Shown: one piece after another, positions 1-11,219 of the stretch
Layout of the letters: each line of letters opens with the position of its first letter
Position numbering within the stretch: position 1 is the stretch's first letter
Source: Membranipora membranacea
Lineage: Eukaryota > Bryozoa > Gymnolaemata > Cheilostomatida > Membraniporidae
Direction of reading: 5' to 3'
NCBI GenBank assembly: GCA_914767715.1
Contig: OU612075.1
Location: forward strand, 14,138,001 to 14,198,000
Length of the DNA: 60,000 nucleotides
Made by a program: the position numbers and the translations under genes
The notes under the pieces: generated by a model
The model's input: only the letters and a program-made list of their open reading frames with translations
Database searches by the model: none
Told to the model about the DNA's origin: nothing

Positions 1-47
1 AAAAAAAAGACCAGGTAAATGGTATTTGAATTAATATCACTACTCAC

Positions 48-662
48 CAAGTTCACAGTTTAGTTTACATACAGTGACAGGGGCATCACTTGTTGCATCA
101 GATATTATAACAGAACATTGATGAGCCTTCCTTCTTGTGCACCCATCCCCACATAGTTTTTTGCGCTGTTGTATAGGCCTGCACAATGGAATCAAGTTCA
201 GATCAAAACAAAAATTATCTTGGCACTTCTTTGAAAAGTGTCACAAATGATTATCACTATTTGATTAGATCGAAATTGAATTGAATTGCAAGGAAACGAA
301 TTATTTTTTGCAACATAGTCTTTTCAGAAAGAGTTAGAAGACAACTCTGAATTTTGGTCTGTGATTGTTGTGTTTAATGTTTTGTTGGGCTATCATGAAA
401 TAACAACAATGCAATTTTTACTGAAATTGGCTGGCAAACACAGAGATGATATCACATAAAGGTCCATTCTACTCACCGGAGAGGAGTCGAGCGGTGAGGA
501 CTGAGTTCGATAAGTGACAGACCGCTTGTAGATTTACCGAGTTTATTAGCCGGGGCAGCTGGGATAGTTATCTCACTACCGGAGCTAGTCGTGGACGAGT
601 TGTTTCCTCCGCCAGGCATATCCAATCTCCTTTTCCTATCAGATCTAGATGAGGGATCACTG
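48..662 (-). CDS. Two exons of an unidentified gene, 3' part outside the window
   Basis: Two minus-strand exons join in frame: 662..477 (acceptor ACAG, donor GTGAGT) and 178..48 (acceptor GCAG, donor GTGAGT). The first ends in phase 2 (CG) and the second supplies the completing G, giving an Arg. The first exon is Ser/Thr/Pro-rich with a basic DRKRR stretch. The second is basic and cysteine-containing (PIQQRKKLCGDGCTRRKAHQC, then a VCKLNCEL segment), with five Cys in about 43 residues. This looks like a disordered nuclear-type region leading into a Cys-rich, possibly zinc-binding, segment. I do not recognise the family. The upstream exon, which must end in phase 2, was not found with confidence between 663 and 1331. 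The gene continues left of position 1. Confidence 0.6.
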
Positions 663-1331
663 CTGTAAAAATAAATGTCAATAATTGTTCAGTTAGGCAA
701 GAGCAAGACGAGAGCAAATTCAAAAATATCATCATTTAAACCTAGAGCAACAGTCCTGTATCGTCCGATTGACTTAATTGGCTTTGCACTGCTGAAAGTG
801 ACATATTGTCTTACTGATCCATAACATCAATTTATGTAACATATTACTGCATTAGTGTTACTGTAACATAAGAAGACATAGTTCACATAAACAATCAAAT
901 CGCACTTCAACTGACGCCTATAACTCCCATTTCAAAAAGGTGGATTTTGAGAACAAAGTTTTCCGTTTTACCGTTTTTAAAGTATTACCTTAGGGACAGG
1001 TCTTGAAGTTTGAGAATACTCATCTCATATACGATTTAAACTACTCATCTACCAATAAGCAGCAGGAATCAGTGTCTCGATTTGTTTAGAGCAGGTCATT
1101 GATTGATTTATCAGTTAAAACTAGCGGAACAAATCAAAAAGTCTCGTAGCAACTTAGAACCGAGAATCGAGGCACCAATGATGTCATGTCCATTGATGGC
1201 TTCTCCATGGCAATTAGAAAATTATAATATTATTATCACAGAGAAGGTTTCATTGTTAAGACTTTGAAATGAACAATTCATAAAATTAAGGAGAGAAAGA
1301 ATCAACGTCATGTCTCGTGTCACATGTTATG
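663..1331. other. Non-coding stretch between two minus-strand genes
   Basis: This stretch holds the downstream end of the SWSAP1-like gene and the upstream (5') part of the left-edge gene. A minus-strand ATG at 1208 with a good context opens only 24 codons, and no donor in it has the phase needed to join the exon starting at 662. I see no other supported feature. Confidence 0.4.
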
Positions 1332-2353
1332 TTATGAAGAGGCCAGATTTGCTCCATTTCTTCTCACTGTCAGCATGAGTTTACCATTCTCTCCTCTCTT
1401 AATGCTCCAAACGATGTCTGCAGGTTTGGGAAATTTTATGGCTGACATTTCAGGTAGCACATAACAAGCAAACACAACAGCTACACTGCTCGCCTTAGGT
1501 AAACTATGCAGTGTCGAGTACATGAAGTTTATTGTCTTGTTGTCCATATTGTACAGAGATGGACAATCGCACACAAGTATGGATATACTTTCATTAAGTA
1601 CCAGCTCCCTAATGCTGGACAATGTCACGTAAAGTTCTGTAGTGTTTGAGCAGCGGATAACCTTTAACCTCGATGGTGAGGATGACATAGCTTTGTCACA
1701 TACTGTACTTGTTAACTTCAATGTCTTCAACTTCCGCTCCATACAGCCAAGCAGATTCAACATATGAAGTCCATAATCCTAAACAAGAGCAAATGAACTA
1801 TCAAACACAATCTTGAAACTATCAATGGGAGTATCACCGAAATGTAATGTTCGAGTTTTCAATCAATGTAATTTAGAGTCCAATGAAATCTTTTGTACCG
1901 CAAAATTTCAGCAGTGATCAATCAAAATCTTTCATAGATAACCCAGGTAAATGCTCTTGACAGCTATGAATACATGTTTCAGGATGGTTAGGTTCTCAAA
2001 AAATCCTAGACAGTGAAAGCGGACTCAATAAATATGGCTACAGAATTTGAAATACATGAGGTGATTAAGGGCTCAAGTTTAACCTACGAAAATGAGTCTG
2101 TGTCACTCACCAAGTCTAAGAGGAGAACGCGCTGTTCCATTCCTTCATGTTTCTGAGGGAGGATAATTTGAGACAGTAGCTGTGTAATATGCAGAGCTTT
2201 GCTGTTACTGCAGGGCGTAGTCAGCAATATGAAGTCGTTTGTGCTGAACCCACCAAACTTTTCAGAGCGGAAGGTAAACTCCTCCTTCATCCTGAGCAGA
2301 AACTCCAGCCCTGTCTCCTGTGTAAGTTTCGTTTCCTTCTTGCCTGTAGCCAT
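1332..2353 (-). CDS. SWSAP1-like / RAD51-paralog-like protein, two exons
   Basis: Exon 1 is 2353..2111 (81 codons, donor GTGAGT) and exon 2 is 1778..1332 (acceptor TTTAG, ends at TAA). The junction is phase 0 and reads DL/DYGLHMLNLLG. Total length is 229 residues, close to the small vertebrate SWSAP1 proteins as I recall them. Seen: a strand-loop-helix near residues 41-58 (FILLTTPCSNSKALHITQLL) at the place of a Walker A loop, keeping Ser-Lys but lacking its glycines; a hydrophobic strand RVLLLDL; and a second strand with acidic end (SILVCDCPSLYN) like Walker B. SWSAP1 is a degenerate RecA-fold partner of the SWIM-domain protein SWS1 in homologous recombination. The assignment rests on fold-like pattern and length only. 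An alternative is another diverged RAD51 paralog or an unrelated P-loop remnant. Confidence 0.5.
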
Positions 2354-4345
2354 TCTACTCTTACACGGCAGAAGTTTGACGAGTCAATTCTGTCAAACAC
2401 AAGGAAAAAAGGTATGCTGTGGACTGAAAATTAACTATACTCCTGGTGAGGTGTGGCATGCCAGGTTACAGGACATGTAATAAAAAAGAGCTGCTGATTA
2501 CTTGAGGTGAAAACAAATATGGCCAAGCCTCTTCATACAATAAACGCACGATTGGAACGCTAAACAGACCTGGCAGTATAGTGGTTGAAGGACCAATTGA
2601 ATAGATTCTTTCAAGCAGCTATCTAGAAAATCATGTATTATCGTTGAGCCACGGTATGAATCATAGTCAAACCAGAGAGGAGGAGCAGTCAAACTTGCTA
2701 TACACCCATGTCTTTGCAACAGTAAACCTGTGGTTGACCAGGGAGAATGGTCCCTGGGTCGACATTCTTCCAGGGTTGACATCTTCCTTTCAATCAATAT
2801 TCTATCTGGCAGAATAGTTTCATGCTGCTGACCAACAATGAAGGGACCAATGAAAAAGACACATGTATATAGTTTATCACTTGGTTTGTATTTAGTAATG
2901 AATCATTAATGTGAGTCATACAATTACAAGCCTCTGGAGTTATACAAACAACTTTGCCAATGTCCATGATTAACCCAATGAAGTTCATTGATTAACCATT
3001 GGCCAAAGAACATTGAAATTGCAAAGTATACATATGATTGTAATGTAACCATATCTGGTGGTGTGATTGATTGCCTATCAAATCACAACAATCCCAATCA
3101 TACTCAATGCCAAACAGATATCATGATATTTGACGACATTGCACAACCAGGGTGCCTCATTTGGCTAACAGTGTGTTATGGTTTTTGGACTTCAGGGGTT
3201 ACAGCAATATGCTGTTCTTCTGCATCAGTGGGTGTTTGGTCCTTGAACTGAAGAAAATAAATGATTACAGTAGACCAGGGTAGACCTGAGTAGACTGAAT
3301 TTAATTACCTAATTTATCTAATTTTGTGTTACTCTTTGTTGCTTCTTTCCCAGTAAAATCACTCAATATAGTCACTGGCTGTGTGACCATTCTCCCTGGT
3401 GTGGCTAACTAGATGCAGGTTGACTCTTGCTTACTGTCAGAGATCTTGAGACGGGGAAACAAAAATCAAACATGGTTTTTAAAGATTCCCGCGAATATAA
3501 CACATTTGTAGTTATTTTACTGGGTAGGTTGTTGAACCCCCACTAATCATGCCAAGTATACTAGTATTGAAGCTATATGATTGCAATTAATTGACTCGCT
3601 GTGACAATTGCCTCCATTTTGGTAAAATTCGAGCTTTTTCACAAAGTTGTTACATTACCAAATCTATCTGTTCTGTAAAACTATTCACAGATGCCATCAT
3701 ACAAGGAGACATAGCTTGATTGTATCAGGTATGCTATACCATAGTTCAAGCATAAGAACTTACAACAGCCTAAAAAAATTGTATTATGTGATGTCGAATT
3801 ACAAAGGTGCTGGGAAACATTCATTGTTTTTTCAAAACAAGAAGTATTTTACTACACATGTTGTAAAATGTAAATTTGAGAGGGAAAGTGGGTGGTGGTG
3901 GTTGACAGGAAGGATATTGCAATCAAAGTTGGTGAGCAATGGCCACTGTGTAAGTCTAATTTGTTGTTAAGCTTCACAGTGAGAAAGCCAACATGATATC
4001 ATGTGGTCCTCCAATAATATTATTATTGGCTGCTACCTTCTCTCTCTGGTTGGTAGGTAGTACTAGCTAATAAAATAATAATAATAAGCTACTACTAGTG
4101 CCAGTAGCATGCAATCAAAATAATGCCATGCATGATTTAAAATTTCTAGTCCATGAACTGAAAGCATAACACTTTGTTTGATGTGAAGGGTAAAGGGTAC
4201 AATCAAAAGATGCGTTTAAGTAGACAAAGAAAGTTGGAAGACTTCCGTTGGCCTTAGCCCTTAGTTTTAATGTTGAGCTGTTTTGAGGTTTTTATTACTA
4301 GCATTCTCTAACCATTAGAATGGTCTTTATCTGCCAGGTTGAACA
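2354..4345. other. Intergenic region between divergent genes
   Basis: This stretch separates the minus-strand SWSAP1-like start (2353) from the plus-strand zinc-finger start (4346). Several open frames of 60-110 codons exist on both strands, but they overlap each other, lack splice partners and show no domain. A 16-base segment (ACCAGGGAGAATGGTC) occurs near 2738 and in inverted form near 3378. An acceptor-like TCTGCCAG just before 4338 suggests a 5' UTR intron of the zinc-finger gene. No promoter element is clear. Confidence 0.4.
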
Positions 4346-7300
4346 ATGGAGGCTGACGATGGGAGCGCAATGGTGCATGTCAGTATCGAGCAGGTGCCAT
4401 CCGTGGTTGAAGCGGTACATGAGATGGATCCAGTTCAGCCCGATGTACCTATGACTGTACATATGAGAGCACCTGATGATGTGACAGGAGAGATGACAGC
4501 TGAACAGGTGGTCACCATGGTAACTTCAGGCACTGCTGAGGGTAATCTTATAAACGTCCATGGGGCAGAAACAACAGCTGCTGGTGATGATGAGTCTGCA
4601 TTAGTACCAACAGTAACAACTGAGGCAGAGGATCAATATACTGAGTAAGTGATGTCTTATCACCCTTTTAGTTGAGTGGATAACAAAGTTTGACAGCAAA
4701 ACATGCGATCTTTAATAAGCTCTATCTACCTGTTTGCTCCTTATGTGGTGGTACGACGACAGCATATTTTTCAATTTACATAGAGGAGAAAGTGTGCTGC
4801 AGTTAAACCTGACAGGAGAATCGCTACAGAAGTTTGCCAAGATCTTACATGAGAAAGGGCTTCAAACTGCGGAGGATGCTATTCAATACTTTTATACTCT
4901 ACATAACAAGTAAGTCAACCCCACAAGCTACCCTAATCCATGTGGCATTGTTACATAATGGAATAACCACTAAGATATCAGACTATATATATATATATAT
5001 ACAGTGAGGGTTGGGGCAAGCAGAAAGTTGCCTATACTCCTCATGATATAAATGAATGTACTTTTGTGCTTTGTTAAGGGGTAAGACTTCTCTGTTTTCA
5101 TAGGAATGATGATGAGCCCCCAGCCACTGGATCTCAACATGGAGAAGGAGCTTCAAGCCAAGTGGAATCAGAACCAAAGCCTAAAAAGAAAATAGGGCGA
5201 CCCAGACGTGGTGACAGAAAGGCAACAGCCCGTTACAGTCCTACTGTAGGTGGTGCGAACCAGGGGGAGGAAGAGGAGGAGGATCTGTGGGATGATACAT
5301 CAGCCAGCAGTCTGCTGCCTGATAATGTATCGAAGATGCCAGGTAGGTGTGCGAAATTTGGAAAGTACTTCAACGTACTAATTAAGATACATGAAGCTGC
5401 AAACAAGCAATTGCAATATTAAGTCGCTGTGTAGCTTCAACGCAACCAAAGATTCACTCAGGTTGACGGAATCTTTTTGATGTGATTACCAACTCTAATA
5501 TCTTCTCTAGGATTAGTTGTGGTTGATGGAGTGAGGAAGAGTACACGTAAGCGTAAGAACCCATACTCTAAATCAGAATATGTACCTATGCCTAAGATGG
5601 ATGTACTGCCTGGTGACTCTGAGCTAGAGGAAGATGCTGAGGACTGGGTGAGTGTATAAGTGCAGTGTCAGAAGCCTGGTCTTTTCACATGTAAATCCCT
5701 GATCATGTGGGTTTGAAATATAAGCCGCTGGTGTATATTCATGGATGAGGGAAATTATAAACATGTGTATGTGACGGGATCATATCTGACCCTGAACAAG
5801 AGACAATATGCATTTCTCAACTTTAATTGGTCCACAAATTTGTAAAATGTTTGTCAAGCAGTTTTTCAGGCACATCTCTACAAACCTTTGGAAATAGTAT
5901 TGTTTGAATTGAGAAAAGATTCCATTGATTGACAGAGAGCTTATGTTCCTTTTTTGTGTAAATAGTAATTATTATAGTGAATTTTGATATTATAATGTTA
6001 AAGGAGCTGACTAGAGAAGAAGAGGAGGATTATGATGAGGATGAGGATGCTGACGTAGACGTGGGAGGTATGTATAATATGATAGCTTGCCAACCGTGAC
6101 AGTGTATATGTGAATCAAGTGGAAAAAATAGCCCATAATGAGTGAGACAACCCTGCTCTCAAACTAACAACACAGGGCAGGTATCCCAAACCTTCAGGGA
6201 GGCTACATATTGTTCCGGCCAATGAAGCACAGAATATGATAGATTTTGGATAATGTATCTAACTGGGAACCATTAACTTGCTTGCAGAAAGAAATGGCCA
6301 TCATTTTGTCCACTAGCTGCTGATGGCAGAACTTTGTACTCATCAATGCTTGTGTATAATTTTTTACTGTTTTACTTTTGTATCCATTAGGAGGCAGAGC
6401 TGGATCTCCATCTCCAGCTATAGTACCCAGTGAGTTACCAGATGTGGCTCTAGCCGGAGATACTGTGTCACCTGGGGTCAAGGTCATACAGGCTAAGAGA
6501 CAACTACCTGCCGCACAGATCTACAGAGGCAAGAAGAAACTCACTGTCAACGGCAAGAAAGGTAATAAAAATTGTATTTTTATCAGCTTGTATTATAAGT
6601 GACTCCCGTCAGATGTTGATTAAGTCTGTTGCTCTCTTAGGGACAAACGGTTATAGATAGATGATTAGGTGATATACACGAAATAAAAACCTATAGCATT
6701 TGTCTTCTGGCCAACTTGACCTTGAAGGGTGAAAATAGAGATAAGGTGAGGAGTTCGGGTAGAAAGGACCAAAAACTGGACAAGAATGCTGATGCAGATG
6801 AAGATGGACTGAATATGTGGTAAAGGCTGCATTGTGCAAAAAGGAGTTTCTCCCCAAAATAACCCAAAGCGCGCTAAAGCTGCTCCTACTTTATTATGTT
6901 CATGCGCACCAATTTTGATATTTGTCTCCACCGGTAATACTATGAAATAAAAATGTTTGTTTTCACTGCAGCTGGCAGACCGAGGAAGAAACCTAAGGAA
7001 GCCATGTTATGGCCTGATGAGGAGGAGACTAAGACATGTAGGAAGTGTGGAGAACAGTTTGAGACTCTGCCTCGACTCCGATCACACAAGGCAAGCGTTC
7101 ATGGTGAGTAGTCCTTGATATATTAGAGAGTAACATGATATAAATGAGCTGTAGAGTATGAAGACTGTCTTTTTCAGAATGTTGATGCTTATTCCAATAT
7201 CCTCCGTCATTGTTGTTGTCATTTAGTAGAAACATTGCCAGAAATTAACAAAATTCTTCACCTTTAGGTCGACCAGGACATCCGTATTTCTGTGAGCACT

Positions 7301-10300
7301 GCGACTACACGGCCATGTTTGAGTGTGATATGAAGAGACACCAGAGATGTCACGAGACGGGTAAGCGCTTCAAGTGTGACATCTGTGACTTTGCCACAAA
7401 CTGGGAGAGAAGCTTTCAGGTGCATCAGGAGCAGATACACAAAGATAAGGAGCCGTGGAAATGTGACAAGTGTGACACCAAAATATACAATCATCATAAA
7501 GTGAGTATCACACACAAGTCTTGTACCAGACAGCCAGACTTCTCAAACCTTGCCCAGGTTGGTCATAGTCGCATTCCATTATCCACATTTCCATCGTGTC
7601 GGTGGGGGTGTCGGTGGGGATGTGATTGATAATGAAATTCCAATACCAGCAACACGGGCAACGTTTGAGAACTCAAACTACTCATATTATGCTTGTACGT
7701 ACGTATTGGCCCTAAAATATATTCTAATCAAAATATTCCCCCTCATTCAGATTGCTTTTCTGTAATTATTATCTTGTCAACCTAGTTGGGAGCGTGTGGT
7801 GTTATCACTTGATGAGAGTTTGTTCGATATTTTACAATGTTAGCTGAATTTTTGCAGTATTCAAACATGTCTTTTGCAATGTATATGAAATGGCACCCGT
7901 GGTTTCCATTGTTTTGTACATGTTGAAACACTCGTAAGTTATCTATCCAACACAAAATGTAGGACAACTCTTATATACTCATAATTATGCTGATACTAGT
8001 ATGCAAAGATTACCATGATACAGATATTGAAACATTGTATTTTCAGGTATTACAACATCAGCTTGGGCATAATCCGAACGCCTTTAAATGCACACACTGT
8101 GATTTACTGTTCGAAACTCTGAGTAAACAACAGTGGCATATAGATAATCAACACTCGGATAAGAATAAACATAAGTGTGGGCAGTGTGCCTATACAACCT
8201 CATCCAGGTAAGTACAATCATAGATTCAGATCACAATATCCTATAAAAAGGGCCACATTGTACTGTTATACTCATCAATTTTTCTTTCTCTTTTTATGAA
8301 TTTTTTTTGTCATTCAATTGCAAGTATTAAAGGTTGATAAAAAGTTACTAAAATACAACGGGGTTTATCAGATAGTTCGCACCAGAGTTATGACAGTGCA
8401 ATATGGCACCATGTACCTCTGCGGCCAGAATCATTTTCTTGACATGGTTATTATTAATATTCAGTATTAGTGTAACTCGAATTCGAACTGAATACTTCTA
8501 GGTGGTTTTAGCATCAGTTTAAATCTTTACTCTTTTTGAAAAGAGTGTTTCACCTTCTCCCGCTTGCTTGTGTCATTTCAAAGATAATACCATTTACTTA
8601 CAGTGTGAATTATCGGTTACATATGAAGAATAAACACCAAATAGAGATACGAGTGAGGGAGAAAGTGACTAGGAGAAAACCTCAGCTTATATGTGAAGTG
8701 TGTAACAAACCGCTACTCGATGAGCCACAGAAAGAGGTGGGTAACTCCAAACACAATGCACCTTGTATCAGTTTGAAAGTGATTTTGATGCAAAGGACTG
8801 ATCTTTATATAAAGCCTTGGTCTGATTTATTACTGAATATGGACAATTTGGGTATTGGTTGTTCCTTCTGATGTTGCTTCAAGAAGAAATTGGTAGCAAG
8901 AAAAAAAAACATCCCACCACTCTGAGAAGCTTTCATCTTAATATATATATATAGCTGCAATGTGACAGCACCCTCTTTTGAAGCAACACATTTCATCAAA
9001 GCATTCAGAAAGCTATTTGTATGTAGCTTTGGGCTTATTAACAGCCTAGTTTGATATCTATGGTATGAACCTAAAAATGAACTTTCTTCATTGTCTAGTA
9101 AAAACAAAGTGTGCTATTGTTTGCGCTATGTTTTCAGGTACATATGCAGATACATGAGCCAGATAACACCGACTTGAGTAAGCCATTCTACTGTAATGTG
9201 TGTGACGCCCGCAGCTCCGATATGAACCTGATGGTGAGGCATAGAGCAATTCACACGGACGAGAAACCCTTCCACTGCAGCCATTGTGAATACAAAACTC
9301 GCTGGAAGAAAGATCTCAAAACACACGAGCTTATACATACTGGTAAGTAACATAGGCTCAGAAGGTTTAATCTGTGGGGTTGAACTTACATCTTAAATGC
9401 GGTTCCATACCTGCACTGAAGTGATCAAATAAAAAAATTATGGTCTCATAAAATTATGCAGATGGGTATTTCAAAATGGCAAACTATATATTGATATGAT
9501 TGACGGAATATGTGATGGAACAATTTCCCATAGACTTAATATATCATAGTATATTAAGTCTATGCAATCTCCTTATTTCTCAAGGCCGCTACAAGAACGC
9601 ATTTGTTTTTTTAAGAGTAAGGGTACAAATCTCACATTATTAAGCTCGTGTTTATTTTCTTGAACAAATACAGACATAGTAGCTGTAACTGTGTTGAAAT
9701 CATAAACACTAATGAATTTTGTTTATGGTTGAGATAATATAATATAATATTAAATGGTTGTCTTTGACATTGACAGGTGAAAAGAGTGTAAGGTGTCCAC
9801 ATTGTAATTATTCCTGCTACACGAGACAAAGACTGAGAGCTCACCTTATAAAACATGACGAGTCTAGGCATCATATATGTCCGCTGTGTAACATGGCCTT
9901 CAAGTCTAAACAAGCTCTCAGGATGCATACCATGTACCATACTGGAGATGCTCAATTCGCGTAAGTCTGTGTCATGTATTTCAGTGTTAACTCCATAGGG
10001 TTATTAAATACTTTTAGTATACATCGAAGAATATTATAACTTAATGTATACTCTAAGCATATAATAGCTCCATGGTTTTCTCACAGAGATGGTAAGCTAA
10101 ATCAGCTGATTTGTTATCACTCATTAACATGTAAACCTAATATAGTATATCCCTATGCATACGTTTTATCAACGATGTGATGTATGGTTTTAGGAAAGTT
10201 ATGTGTGATACTCTGTCCTAGGTGTTACATCTGTGATTCTATGTTTAAGGTGTGACATGTGTGGTACTCTGTTTTAGATGTGATATGTGTGATACTCTGT

Positions 10301-11179
10301 GACATGTGTGATACTCTGTGATATGTGTGATACTCTGTTTTAGATGTGACATGTGTGATTTCCGGACGGTGACAGAGATGAGATTGAGGAAACACAAGCT
10401 GAGACACACAGATGAGAGGAATTACTCCTGTAACCTGTGTGGGAAACGCTTCAAGCAGCCGCATCATGTCACCCAGCACAGGTTAGCTTTCTCTGTCTCT
10501 TACACTTTTATAGATGGTTACTTTACATATATATATATATATACAATTCCTTATATGAAAATGTTGAATTTATAAATCCGCCATGAGTATTTTCAAAGAA
10601 TTTTGTAGTTCTTGCCTGTATTTGGTTTATTTTATGCAGCAGCAATTTGAAGGCAATGTTGCTGAGCTACCTTACTCTAGGTATTTGATTTATGCTATTA
10701 TCTTTTTTAATTGGTATCAAGCAATAAAATACTATCAATATTATATTTCTTATTCAGTGGTTGAAATAAGAAATATCGATGAATGTTGATTTAGATAAGA
10801 GTTGTGGATACTCTAAATGCCCAACTACTCACACGCATGTTGTTTGAGTTTTTTCCATATTGTGTTACTAGGAGTGCCTCATTATCTAGATGTTAAATTT
10901 ACCTATATATACTTTGACAGGGATATAGTGCACTTGGGTAAGCCTAGCTATAGAGAACGTAAGAGAATAGCTCTACAGCAGAGCGCTGCTGAGGCACTGG
11001 GTAGTCTCAATACCAATGATGTCAACTTCAGCCAAACTTATGTGAGTATAGATATGCACACTATCTTCCATATGTACAAAAATAATTAAAAAGTGTTATC
11101 AGCAGTGGAAGTTATTTTTGCGCTGTCTTATGTGTCACGAGTGACTTGATTAGCAAAATAAAGTTGATGATATGAACAC

Positions 11180-11219
<40 letters not shown>

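Noticed and set aside
2498-3251. Four open frames of 64-99 codons on both strands
   Set aside because: They overlap, have no splice partners, no domain and low-complexity composition typical of chance frames in intergenic sequence.
7501-7765. Extension of the zinc-finger frame past 7500
   Set aside because: It reads through a good donor (GTGAGT at 7501) into an intron; the next exon at 8047 completes finger 4 exactly.
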